From DASUPK01 sp963815665 (lineage in GTDB: Bacteria; Actinomycetota; Thermoleophilia; Solirubrobacterales; 70-9), in the NCBI GenBank assembly GCA_963815665.1, contig CAWFHN010000006.1, positions 400,632-464,631 of the forward strand: a DNA stretch of 64,000 nucleotides. The letters are read 5' to 3'. Every line of letters starts with the position of its first letter. Within the stretch, counting starts at the first letter, position 1. The position numbers were made by a program, and so were the translations under genes. The notes below the pieces were generated by a model. The model saw nothing but the letters and a program-made list of their open reading frames with translations, was not told where the DNA came from and ran no database searches. This document shows, piece after piece, positions 51,275-60,658 of this stretch.

Positions 51275-52480
51275 GTGCAGCCCTATGCCACGCGTGAGGA
51301 GACGGTCGAGGCCTTTGCCGCTCACGTCGACCGCGGCAAGGCGAGGGCCCTGAAGGCGATCGGGATCGACCTCGTAATCGGGGAACGGGAGGGCGCCCGC
51401 TTTCGGGATGCGTACACGGGTCGCTGGTACTGGAACTGTCATTGCAACGGCGGCGTCTTCAATCTGGGACACCGGCATCCCGCAGTGGTCGCCGCCGTGC
51501 GTGAGGGTCTCGACCACATCGACGTCGGCAACCATCATCTGGTCAGCGGCTACCGGGCGCGGCTGGCGGAGCAGCTCGCCGCGAGCACGGACGGCCTACT
51601 CACCCACGCCGTCTTCACTCCGTCCGGCACCGAGTCGGTCGACCTCGCGCTCCGGCTGGCCCGGGCCGTCACCGCCCGGCCCAAGATCGTCGCCGCACGC
51701 GGCGCCTATCACGGGACCAGCGGGTTCGCCCTGGCCGCCAGCGACCCGCGCTGGCTCGAGCCATTCGCCTTCGGCCCGAGTGGCTTCGCCCACGTCCCGT
51801 TCAACGACATCGACGCGATCCGGCGGGAGATCGACTCCGAGACCGCGGCGGTGATCCTGGAGACGATCCCGGCGACGCTTGGCTTCACCCGCCCCGATCC
51901 CGGCTACCTGCGCGAGGTCGGCGACGCCGCCCGGGACGCCGGCGCCCTTCTGATCCTCGACGAGGTGCAGACCGGCCTGGGCCGCACCGGGACCACGTGG
52001 TACTACCAGCAGCAGGAGGTGAAGCCGGACATGCTGATCACCGGCAAGGGACTCGGTGGGGGCATCTATCCCGTCAGCGCCACCCTGCTGAGGGAGGAGC
52101 TCGAGTCGTTCTTCGAGAACCACCCTTTCTCCTACGTCTCGACATTCGGCGGCGCGGAGATCGGCTGCCTCACCGCCAGCGCGGTCATGGACGAGATCTC
52201 CAGGCCCGGCTTCCTCGAGCGGGTCGAGGAGCTGGGTCAGCGGTTCGAGCACGCATTCGCCGGCATGCCGTTCGAGCTGCGTCGCTTCGGGCTCACCATG
52301 GGCTTGGCGTTCGAGCACGAACAGGGAGGAATCATGGCCGCCAAGCGGTTGATCGATAGCGGCGTCTTCGCCGTGTACGCCGAGCACGACCATTCCGTGA
52401 CCCAGTTCAAGCCTCCGCTGATCGTCAGCGAGACGGAGGTCGACGAGATCGCCTCGGCTGTGGGAGCCGCGCTCCGTTGA
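51275..52480 (+). CDS. Class III PLP aminotransferase
   Basis: A 401-residue enzyme from GTG 51275. Substrate and cofactor motifs: TPSGTESVDLALRLARA, ARGAYHGTSG, the PLP-contacting Asp in LDEVQTGLGRTG (about 229) and the Schiff-base Lys in ITGKGLGGGIYP (about 258). It transfers an amino group between an omega-amine or amino acid and a keto acid. The exact substrate is unclear. Its stop overlaps the next gene's TTG (TTGA), so the two are coupled. Confidence 0.83.
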   Translation: MQPYATREETVEAFAAHVDRGKARALKAIGIDLVIGEREGARFRDAYTGRWYWNCHCNGGVFNLGHRHPAVVAAVREGLDHIDVGNHHLVSGYRARLAEQLAASTDGLLTHAVFTPSGTESVDLALRLARAVTARPKIVAARGAYHGTSGFALAASDPRWLEPFAFGPSGFAHVPFNDIDAIRREIDSETAAVILETIPATLGFTRPDPGYLREVGDAARDAGALLILDEVQTGLGRTGTTWYYQQQEVKPDMLITGKGLGGGIYPVSATLLREELESFFENHPFSYVSTFGGAEIGCLTASAVMDEISRPGFLERVEELGQRFEHAFAGMPFELRRFGLTMGLAFEHEQGGIMAAKRLIDSGVFAVYAEHDHSVTQFKPPLIVSETEVDEIASAVGAALR

Positions 52481-53388
52481 CCGGCCAGGAGACCGGCCTC
52501 GCCTCAGGTCTCTCCGACGGTGAGCTCCGCCGGCTCGAGGATCTGGTCGAGGGGGCCCTCTCGTCGGGCGACGAGAGGGGGCTCCCCATCCTGGGGTACG
52601 GGGAGATCTCGCTCGTCCTGAGCTGGCCGCCCGGCGGCGGGCGATTCGCCTGCAAGCGGCTCCCCCCGTTCCGATCCCGGGAACGGCTGGATGCCTACCG
52701 GGCCACGCTCGACAACTACCTCGAGGCACTCGGCGCCGCCGGCGTGCGGGTCGTCGAGACGGAGTTGCGCGCCGTCGAGCTCCACGACGGCGGCGTCGCC
52801 GGGTACGTCGTGCAGCCGCTGCTCCCCGCCGATCAACTGGCGACCACGACACTGAGGCTGGCGGACCCCGAGGCGGGGCAGCCGCTGATCGAGGCCGTCG
52901 CCTCCGGCGCGGCTGCGGCGGTCGGCCCCCACCTCGGCTTGGACGCCCAACTCGCCAACTGGACCTGGGATGGCGACGAGCTCACCTATTTCGACGTCTC
53001 CACGCCGCTGATCTGGTCGCCCGAGGGCGACTCCCAGCTCGACCTCGATCTGCTCGCGGACGCTTATCCGGCGATCCTGCGGTGGCCGCTACGCCGCTTC
53101 GTCGCCCCGGGAATCCTCGACACCTACCGCGATCTCCGCAAGGTCTACCTGGACCTGGCGGGAAATCTGCTGAAGGAGCGGCTCGAGGGCTGGCTCCCGG
53201 CGTTCCTCGACCGCCTCAACGCACACCTGGACGAGTCGCTCACCGAGGACGAGGTGCGCCGCCACTACCGCTCGGATGCCCGGCTCTGGGCCGCCCTGCT
53301 CCGGATCCGAAGGCTCGATCGCGGCTGGCGTCGTCGGGTCAGGCGGCGGCCGTACCCCTTCCTGCTGCCCGGCCCGATCGAGCGCTAG
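52477..53388 (+). CDS. Kinase-like protein of unknown function (DUF6206-like)
   Basis: A 303-residue protein from TTG 52477. It has features of an APH/protein-kinase fold: GYGEISLVLSWP, a Lys in FACKRLPPF (about 60), a hinge-like GYVVQPLLP, and LDAQLANWTWDGDELTYFDVSTPL where a catalytic loop and D-F-G-like Asp would stand. No H-x-D catalytic Asp is seen, so it may be a pseudokinase. The family name is a guess. It is coupled to the aminotransferase, so it may act on the same small molecule or modify the enzyme. Confidence 0.55.
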   Translation: MTGQETGLASGLSDGELRRLEDLVEGALSSGDERGLPILGYGEISLVLSWPPGGGRFACKRLPPFRSRERLDAYRATLDNYLEALGAAGVRVVETELRAVELHDGGVAGYVVQPLLPADQLATTTLRLADPEAGQPLIEAVASGAAAAVGPHLGLDAQLANWTWDGDELTYFDVSTPLIWSPEGDSQLDLDLLADAYPAILRWPLRRFVAPGILDTYRDLRKVYLDLAGNLLKERLEGWLPAFLDRLNAHLDESLTEDEVRRHYRSDARLWAALLRIRRLDRGWRRRVRRRPYPFLLPGPIER

Positions 53389-53464
53389 GACTGGCGAGCG
53401 TGCGCACGGTGTGAGCGAGGGACTGGCGCTCGGCGTTCTGCTGCTCCGATAGCCGCGACATCGC

Positions 53465-53734
53465 CTAGGCGTCATGGCAGAACTCGAGGCCCAGGGGCTC
53501 CGCGGGACGGCGATCGAAGAACACGGAGGTGACGCCCGAGGCGGGATTGGTGCACGGGTGGCCCTGCAGCGAGGCCGGCGATCGGAATCCCTGGGCATCC
53601 ACCGGTTCGCCCAGCTCACCGAACCGCCCTGGGCGGCTCACCCCGAACGCCAGGTGCGCGCCGATTCCCCGGCGAATCCAGTCGTCGAGGAAATCGCGCT
53701 CGATGCCGTGCGGTATCGCGACCTCGACCCTGAG
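53465..53734 (-). pseudogene. C-terminal fragment of a hypothetical protein, 5' part missing
   Basis: Reads LRVEVAIPHGIERDFLDDW, AHLAFGVSRPGRFGEL, QGFRSPASLQGHPC and SVFFDRRPAEPLGLEF before the TAG-direction stop at 53465. This looks like the end of a real conserved protein. Upstream (from 53735 on) the frame stays open but turns into a low-complexity Arg/Pro/Ser run antisense to an MFS fragment. So the N-terminal half is lost. Family not recognised. It faces the MFS fragment head to head. Confidence 0.45.
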
Positions 53735-53736
53735 CG

Positions 53737-54066
53737 ACCTCTCTGATGGTAGGCCGCGCGATCCAGGGAGTCGGGTCGGGGGCGAGCTGGATCGCGGCGC
53801 TCGCGCTCGTCTCCGACCTCGCGCCGCCGGGCAGACGGGGCGAGGCAATCGGATTTGCTCTGGTGGCGACCGGGGCCGGCTCGATCGCCGGGCCGGCACT
53901 GGGCGGCGTGACGGCCGACCTGCTCTTCTTTGCCGCCCCGTTCCTGATCATCTGCTGCGTCTCGCTCGCCCTCCTCGTAAACGACCCTCCTCCGACGACC
54001 TCTGTCTCGATCGTGCGCCTCTTGTTGGCATCCTCGCCGAGCCTGCCGGACGGAGCCCTGGCTTGA
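53737..54066 (+). pseudogene. Fragment of an MFS transporter
   Basis: Residues LMVGRAIQGVGSGASW, LALVSDLAPPGRRGEAIGFA and GAGSIAGPALGGVTADLLF are the helix 4-6 region of a drug-type major facilitator (G-R-x-x-Q-G motif). Helices 1-3 are absent upstream and the sequence leaves the family after about residue 85 (VNDPPPTTSVSIV). The fragment covers about a fifth of a normal 400-residue transporter and cannot work. Confidence 0.7.
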
Positions 54067-54102
54067 GAGGATCCCCTTCGTGAAGCGAGCTGGGGGGTCT
54101 GA

Positions 54103-55308
54103 ATGCAGCGAGTAGTCGTCATCGGCGCCGGCTTTGCGGGCCTCGCCGCGGCCGACGCCCTGCGCGCGGGCGGAGCAGAGGTGACCGTGCTCGAGGCGCG
54201 AGACCGGGTCGGGGGACGCGTATGGTCGGTGCAGTTCGGGGAGGGAGCCGTGATCGAGCGGGGCGCCGAGTTCATCCTTCCCGGTTACGACTCGATGAAC
54301 GCCCTGGCTGAGCGCTTTGGGATCCCGCTGGTGCTCAAGGGGACGCCCTATGGGCGGCGCGTGCCGGTTGGCCAGGAGGCTGTGTCCCAGACTGCCCTCG
54401 AGGACGCATTCGACCGCCTCGCCGGCGGCCGGACCGCGGAGGTCACAAGTGCGGCCGACGCGATCGCCGCCCTGGGCTTGGACCCATCCCTCTCGGCGCT
54501 GATTCGAACGCGAGTCGCGATCTCGAACGGCCATCCCGCCGACGACCTGGCGGCATCGGTGCTCGACGAGGGAGCGTCGACCTTCGGCGATTTCGACAAT
54601 CACACGCTCGAGGGCGGCAACATGCGGCTCGCCGAGGCCCTCGCGGCCGAGTTCGGCGCAGCCGTGCGCCTCTCCTCCCCCGTGCGCCGGGTGCGCTGGT
54701 CGCAGGGCGCCGTGAGCGTCGCCACCGATCGCGGCGAGATCCAGGCGGACGCGGTCGTGGTCGCGATCCCCACCGCGCCACTGGCCGAGATCGAGTTCGA
54801 TCCTCCGCTCGAGGGCCTGACCGCGGAAGCGCTGCGCGCGGTGACCTACGGTCAGAACTCGAAACTCTTCCTTCGCGTGCGCTCGCCTGTGCCGCCAAGC
54901 GCGATCATGTCCGTGGCCGGACACTTCTGGACCTACACGCAGTTGGGCGCGGATGGCGAGCCCGCTCCCTTCGTGGTCGGCTATACAGGCACGATGTCCG
55001 CGATCGACGCCCTTGGGGGCTCAGATGGGGTCGAGCGCTGGGTCGCCGCTCTGGTCGCGCTTCGCGAGGACCTCGATCTGGAGCCGGAGAGCGCGATGCT
55101 GTCGAGCTGGGACGACGACCCTTGGGTGCGGGGCTCCTACTCGGCCCGCAGCCTCTCATCGCCACTTCGCGACGACGACCTGGTGAAACCGATCGGCCCC
55201 CTCTTCTTCGCCGGCGAGCACACCGCTGGCGAGTGGCACGGGCTGATGGAGGGGGCGCTTCGGAGCGGGCAGCGCGCGGCCGAACAAGTCCTGCGGTCTA
55301 CCCAATAG
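54103..55308 (+). CDS. Flavin-containing monoamine oxidase-like protein
   Basis: A 401-residue FAD enzyme. N-terminal dinucleotide motif VVIGAGFAGLAAADAL, then LEARDRVGGRV. The C-terminal flavin site reads GPLFFAGEHTAGEWHGLMEGAL. LEGGNMRLAEALA is the conserved middle motif. It would oxidise an amine to an imine/aldehyde with hydrogen peroxide release. It ends in a hairpin and is followed by another amine-type FAD oxidase. Confidence 0.85.
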   Translation: MQRVVVIGAGFAGLAAADALRAGGAEVTVLEARDRVGGRVWSVQFGEGAVIERGAEFILPGYDSMNALAERFGIPLVLKGTPYGRRVPVGQEAVSQTALEDAFDRLAGGRTAEVTSAADAIAALGLDPSLSALIRTRVAISNGHPADDLAASVLDEGASTFGDFDNHTLEGGNMRLAEALAAEFGAAVRLSSPVRRVRWSQGAVSVATDRGEIQADAVVVAIPTAPLAEIEFDPPLEGLTAEALRAVTYGQNSKLFLRVRSPVPPSAIMSVAGHFWTYTQLGADGEPAPFVVGYTGTMSAIDALGGSDGVERWVAALVALREDLDLEPESAMLSSWDDDPWVRGSYSARSLSSPLRDDDLVKPIGPLFFAGEHTAGEWHGLMEGALRSGQRAAEQVLRSTQ

Positions 55309-55337
55309 AGAAAGGGCCCCGCTTGCGGCTCTTTCTC
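55308..55337. terminator. Hairpin after the monoamine oxidase gene
   Basis: GAGAAAGGGCC (55308-55318) pairs with GGCTCTTTCTC (55327-55337) with one G-U, loop CCGCTTGC. It overlaps the last base of the stop. Confidence 0.65.
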
Positions 55338-55386
55338 GAGTAGCGGGTACCCGGTGCGCGCCCGACTGCCGTTTCATACACCTCCG

Positions 55387-56787
55387 ATGAAGCACACTGC
55401 CCGCGGCTACTGGCTCGAGGAGGCTGGCGACCGTCCGCCGCTGCCCTCCGCCGAGGGAGAGCTGAACTGCGACGTGCTGGTAGCCGGCGGCGGCTACACA
55501 GGCATGTGGACGGCCTGGCAGATTTCCCAACTGGCGCCGGCAGCGAGCGTGATCCTGCTGGAGTCGGACTGCTGCGGGCATGGGCCCAGCGGTCGGAATG
55601 GCGGTTTTGCCAACGGCATGTGGTTCAGCATGCACACCCTGCGCGAGCGCTTCGGGGGGCCGGCAGCCGCCCGCGTCGGGCGGGCGGCTCAGGGCGCCGT
55701 GGACGAGATCGGCCGGTTCTGTTCGGAACAGCGAATCGACGCCTGGTACCAGCAAGGCGGATACCTGCAGGTCTCGGCAGCGCCTGCCCAGGACGGGGTC
55801 TGGGACGAGGCGGTCGCCACCTGCCGGGAGCTCGGCGAGGCCGGCGCGGTGGAGCAGCTGAGCGCTGAGCAGGTGCGGCAGCGCTGCCGATCGCCCCGCT
55901 TTCGTGCCGGCGCGCTTTACGGCGGTGCGGCGACTGTGCAGCCGGCACGGCTGGCGCTCGGCCTGCGTGAGCGGCTCAGCGACCGCCCCGGCCTCCGTGT
56001 TTTCGAGCGCTCGCCGCTTCGTCGGCTGCGCGCCGGAAGCTGGGGCTGCCTGGGCGAGACGCCGAGGGCCCGAATCCGATCTGCCTCGTGTGTTCTCGCC
56101 CTCGGGCCCGCGTCCGGCGCCGCCGGTTCGCCGATGCGCGGGCGCCTCACGGTGACCTCCAGCCACGTCGTGCTGACCGAACCAGTCCCGGAGCTGCTCG
56201 AGCAGATCGGCTGGACCGGCGGCGAATGCATTACCGACGGTCGAGCGATGGTTCACTACATGCGAACGACGCCCGATGGGCGGATCGCCTTCGGCTGGGG
56301 CGGTGGCCGGATCGCCTGCGGCACACGGCTGGGAGGGCGCACCGAGCTTGACCCCGGCGTCGTCAACCGAGTGGCGTCTGATCTGCGGTCATTCTTCCCT
56401 GGGCTGGAGGGTCGTCGGATAACCCACGCCTGGGGTGGCCCGATCGATGTCTCGCCGACCCATCTCCCCGTAGTCGTCCCCTTCCGCTCAGAACGGGTTT
56501 ACGGCGTTTTCGGCTACACCGGGAATGGGGTCGGCCCGTCCCTGATGGTGGGGAAGATCCTGGCATCGCTGGCGCTGGACCGGCGCGACGAGCATTCGCA
56601 GCTGCCCCTGGTGGAGCCCGATCCTCGCCGCGTCCCGACGGGCTTGGCGTCGTGGATCGGCGGCAACGCGATCCGGGCCGGCTTGGTGGCCAAAGAGGCC
56701 GCCGAGGAGCAGGGAACAGTGCCCGGCCCGCTCAGCAGAGGCCTGGCCGCGATCCCCAAGCGGATCGGCTTCCACATCGGGCGATGA
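55387..56787 (+). CDS. FAD-dependent amine oxidoreductase, DAO fold (PuuB-like)
   Basis: About 466 residues from ATG 55387 (a GTG-type upstream in-frame extension to 55354 is possible). VLVAGGGYTGMWTAWQI is the FAD motif, with GMWTA typical of gamma-glutamylputrescine oxidase (PuuB)-like proteins; SGRNGGFANG and GYTGNGVGPSLMVGKI are further family marks. It would oxidise an N-substituted amine or amino acid. With PuuD, ligase and aldehyde dehydrogenase types at 5-15 kb, the window holds a representative of every Puu step, although 40 kb apart. Convergent with the phytoene-desaturase-like gene. Confidence 0.8.
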   Translation: MKHTARGYWLEEAGDRPPLPSAEGELNCDVLVAGGGYTGMWTAWQISQLAPAASVILLESDCCGHGPSGRNGGFANGMWFSMHTLRERFGGPAAARVGRAAQGAVDEIGRFCSEQRIDAWYQQGGYLQVSAAPAQDGVWDEAVATCRELGEAGAVEQLSAEQVRQRCRSPRFRAGALYGGAATVQPARLALGLRERLSDRPGLRVFERSPLRRLRAGSWGCLGETPRARIRSASCVLALGPASGAAGSPMRGRLTVTSSHVVLTEPVPELLEQIGWTGGECITDGRAMVHYMRTTPDGRIAFGWGGGRIACGTRLGGRTELDPGVVNRVASDLRSFFPGLEGRRITHAWGGPIDVSPTHLPVVVPFRSERVYGVFGYTGNGVGPSLMVGKILASLALDRRDEHSQLPLVEPDPRRVPTGLASWIGGNAIRAGLVAKEAAEEQGTVPGPLSRGLAAIPKRIGFHIGR

Positions 56788-56834
56788 CCCGCCCAATAGA
56801 CACCAAGGCCCAGGGCCACACAGCGCGGGTCCGC

Positions 56835-58522
56835 TCAGTGGGGGGTGCGGTGTCGAACGCGGGGGCGCAGGCGCCCGACCCGCCGGTCGCGGAGGATGCG
56901 ACGGGCGGCGTTGTGACCGGCAGCGGCCATCACTCCGCCGCCCGGATGAGTGCCCGCGCCGCAGAGGTAGAGCCCGTGTACCGGGGTCGCATAGTGGGAG
57001 AGGTCCGGAGCCGGGCGCATGAATGCCATCTGGTCGAGCCCTTGCTCGCCCTGGAAGATGTTCCCGCCCTGCAGCCCGAAGATCCTCTCCAGGTCCGGCG
57101 GAGCGAGCACCTCGCGCTCGAGGATCGCGTCTGGGACGTTGGGCGCGTATCGGGCCAGGTGCTCGATGCAGGCGTCGCCATAGCGCTCCCTGGCGTCGCC
57201 CTCCCAAGCCTCCTCCGCCGGCGGGCCGTACTGCGTAAACATCGTCATCACCCAGCGGCCGTCGTCGGTCAGGCTCGAATCGATCGCGGATGGCAGCTCG
57301 GCCTCGACGTAGGGCTCTGCCGCGGGGCGGCCCATCAGGCAGTCCTGCCAGGCCCGCTCCAGGTAGTCGATCGAGGGGCAGAGGTTGACGCCTGTGGTGT
57401 GGAGCATCCGGTGCTGCTCCTCCGTCACGCCCTCGTAACGGGGCGGCTCTGAGAGCACCATGTTCACCTTCACCGAGCCGCCGCGCGTCCGGTAGCGGCG
57501 CATGTCCTCGGCGATCTCGGAGGGGAAGTTCTCGCCACCGGCGAGGTCGAGGATCGTGGTCTTCGGATGAGCGCCGGAGGCGACGATGGGAGCGCGGATC
57601 TCCTCGCCGCTCGCGAGGGTGACGCCGACGGCCCGCCCGCCGCGAATGTCGACGGAGGCCATTCGGCGTCGGTGCGGATCGTCGCGCCCGCTGACTCGGC
57701 CGATCCAGCGATCGCCTGGCTGATCGCGCCCATCCCGCCGATCACCTGGCCCCAGACGCCCGGCATGCCGTCGAGCTCGCCGAGCGCGTGGTGGAGGAGG
57801 TTGTAAGCGGTCCCGGGCGTTCGCGGGCCGGCCCAGACCCCGACCACGCCGGTCGAGGCGATCGAGCCCTTCACGGCGTCGTGCTCGAACCAGTCGTCGA
57901 GCAGGTCTCCCACCGACATCGTGAGAATCCGGACCAGGTCGTGCACGTTGCGCTGGGAGAGCCCGGCAGCGCGGCCGGCCTCACGCAGGAGCGCCGCGAT
58001 GTCGAGCGGATTCCGGGAGCCCAACGCTGGCGGCTCGCGCAGGAGCATCGGCCTCAGGAAATCCGCCGTTCGCTCGAAGAGGTCCTCGAAGTCCGCGTAC
58101 ACCTCGCCGTCCTTGCGCGAATGAGCCCCGATTGAGGCGGCGGTCTGCTCGGGCTCGTTGAAGAAGAAGATCGGCCCGTCGGGCGTCATCGCCGCGTAGG
58201 CGGGGTCGAGTGGGACCGCTCGGTAGCCGAAGTCGTGCAGCCGGAGGTCGGAGACGATCTTCGGCTGCAGCATCGAGACGACGTAGGAGGCCCGCGAGAC
58301 CCGGACTCCCGGCCAGAGCTCCTCGGTCACGCACGCACCGCCGAGAATCGGCCGCCGCTCGAGCACCACCACATCGAGCCCCGCGCGCGCCAGATACGCG
58401 GCGGTGGTGAGACCGTTGTGCCCCCCGCCCACGACGATCGCGTCGTAGCTCGCGGGCGGTGGCCCCGGGGTGGCCGGTGCGCTGGGAGCGGGGGTGCTGG
58501 TCGCCGCCTCGATGGCGGCACC
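56835..58522 (-). pseudogene. Phytoene-desaturase-like FAD oxidoreductase, one or two frame breaks
   Basis: Piece 1: IVVGGGHNGLTTAAYLARAGLDVVVLER (FAD motif) through GPIFFFNEP to IRTDAE, in one frame to about 57665. Piece 2, another frame: VDIRGGRAVGVTLASGEEI to YLCGAGTHPGGGVMAAAGHNAA, ending at 56835. One base error at about 57662 would join them into about 560 residues of a CrtI/RetSat-type oxidoreductase. The start is unclear: an in-frame TAG lies at 58523-58525, and no ATG, GTG or TTG follows before GTG 58432, where the FAD motif has already begun, so a second error near 58511 is likely. A dyad shared with the Rieske promoter lies just upstream. Confidence 0.8.
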
Positions 58523-58532
58523 CTAGCAGACT

Positions 58533-58550
58533 GTTGATCTTGTAGTCAAT
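58533..58550. promoter_or_regulatory. Operator copy 2 (imperfect dyad) for the phytoene-desaturase-like gene
   Basis: On the minus strand ATTGACTACAAGATCAAC, matching CTTGACTACAAAGTCAAG at 61881-61898 in 14 of 18 positions, including TTGACTACAA in full and TCAA at the end. TTGACT could also serve as a -35 box, with TAGGGT 18 bases further as a -10. Confidence 0.6.
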
Positions 58551-58557
58551 TTCACAA

Positions 58558-60618
58558 TCATCGTGCGAGGGCGTCGACAGCCACGCATCCCCGGCGGTGC
58601 ACAACGACCGGATTGAGCTCGATCAACCGTAGGTTGCGCTCGAGCAGCAGATCCCCCAGCCGTGCGGCCACCTCGGCGGCAGCGTCCACGTCGAAGGGCT
58701 CCCCGCCCCTGTCACCGCCGAGCAGATCCGCACCCCGCAGCGAGCGGATCCCGTCCGCGACACGCCGGGGGTCCGCGGGCAGCGGGATGACCGCCGCGTC
58801 GCCCAGGGCCTCGGTCCAGATCCCCCCGAGCCCGACGGTGACCACGGGCACGACCGCGTCGGATCGCGCAGAGACGAGCAGCTCGATGCCCGGCTCCGCC
58901 ATCCGCTCGATCAGGAGGCTGGTGCCGTTCGCCTCCGGGAGGGCGATCAGGCGCTCGCGGGCGCGTCTGAGATCCGCGTCGCCGACGATGCCGAGCGCGA
59001 GCGCGCCCGAGTCGCTCTTGTGCCGCATGGACGGACCGGAGAGCTTCAGCGCCACCGGCCACCCGAGCTCCTTCGCGCTGGCGACGCAGCCGTCCTCGTC
59101 TGCCACCTCGAGCTCGACACCCTCGGGAACGGGAAGGCCGTGGTCACGGAGCAGTCGCTTCGACTCTGCCTCGCCCAGCCACTCGCCGGGGGCTCCGTTC
59201 GTCCCCTGGCGGGCCCTGGAGGCTGTGGCGGCGATCGCCCGAAGGCGCGCTGGATCGCCGGGTTCGCCCGCCAGTGCGCGGACACACGCCAGCGCCGTGG
59301 CGAGGCCCGCCACCACCGGGATCTCGCGGGCGGAGAGCTCGCGCGCGGCGGCTTCATCCAGCAGGTCCGGCAAGGTCGACGCGATCAGCGCAGCCGCATC
59401 GCATCGCTCCGCGCCGTCGGCCAGCCCGGCTCGAACCGCCCGCCACTCCGCCTCATGCTCCGGGCGCAGGCCGGCCGGATGGTCGTAGAGCAGCAGCAGC
59501 TGGTCGATGCCGGGGTCCCGGCCGACCGCCTCGACGATCGAGGCCAGCAGCTCGCTCTCGCCCCAGATCAGGGACGTGTAGTCGAGTGGGTTCCCCGGCG
59601 TCGCCGCGGACGGAAGAAGCTTGGCGAGCCTCCGCTTTGTCTCGTCGGCCAAGGGGGGCAGTTCGATCCCCTCCTCTCGGCCAGATCGGCGGCAATGCCC
59701 GAGTCTCCGCCCGAGCAGGTCAGGACGGCGAGACCACCAGGTCCGGGACGGTTCGGCCGCGACCGGGCTCGGCGAGGACGCGAGCGGCCTCGAGGAGCCC
59801 GTGGGGGTCGCGAACCCAGGCCGCGCCCGCCTCCTCGACCAAGGCCCGGAAGACCCGCTGGTCGCCCGCCACCGCGCCCGTATGCGCGGCCGCCGCCTCG
59901 GCGCCGGCGCGCGATTCACCCACCTTCAGCACCGCGACGCCGACTTCGCGCTCGGCGCAGAGGGCGAGCGATTCGGCCAGCCTGGCGCCGTCGCCGTCCT
60001 CCTCGAGGAATAGGGCGATCGAGCGAACCCCCTCCCTGCGAGCGAGGGCCGCAAGCCAGTCGCCAGCATCGAGAACGGTCTGGTTGCCGGCGGAGACCAG
60101 GGTGTGGAAGTCGATCCCCCGCCGCGAGCCGATCGCATTGACGGCGAGATTTCCGCTCTGGGTGATCATCCCCACGGGCCCGGATGGAGTTCCGGAACGG
60201 AGTCCCCCCAGAGGGGCGCGCGGGCACCGACGGAGATGATCCCGTTGCCGTTGGGCCCGCAGAGCGGGATCCCCGCCCTACCAGCGACTTCCGCCAGCTC
60301 GCGCTCCAGCGATCCCCCGCCCGGCGCCTCGCCGAAGCCAGCGGCGATGACGATCGCACCCCGGCAACCGCGCTCGGCCGCCTCGGCGAGGGAAGCGGCG
60401 ACCTTGCCCGCGGGTATGGCGAAGACGACCGCGTCGACCGGCTCAGGCAGATCCGACGGGGATGGCACGCAATCCCGCCCGTGGACGGTCTCCCTGGTCG
60501 GGTGGATGCCCCAGACCGCGCCCGGGAATCCGGCCGGCTCCAGGTTGCGCATGACCGTGTCGCCGTAGGAGCCCGGGCGGTCGCTTGCGCCAACGACGGC
60601 CACCGAGCGCGGCGCCAA
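58558..60618 (-). pseudogene. NDP-forming acyl-CoA synthetase (acetyl-CoA synthetase family), two frame breaks
   Basis: Piece 1 (60618-60170): RSVAVVGASDRPGSYG, CoA-binding domain, then GIPLCGPNGNGII. Piece 2 (60175-59730): MITQSGNLAVNAIG, a succinyl-CoA-ligase-like domain with the phospho-His region AAAAHTGAVAGD. Piece 3 (59720-58558): CSGGDSGI, ADLAEREGIELPP, then an ATP-grasp C-terminal domain (SKRLLRDHGLPVPEG, GWPVALKLSGPSMRHKSDSG, LIELNPVVV). Joined: about 690 residues, the usual size of an ADP-forming acyl-CoA synthetase that activates an organic acid. Breaks near 60170 and 59730. It follows the acyl-CoA dehydrogenase gene in the same direction. Confidence 0.8.
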
Positions 60619-60658
60619 CAGAGGCGCCGGATCCGGCCGGTGCGGGCTTCCTCGGGCA

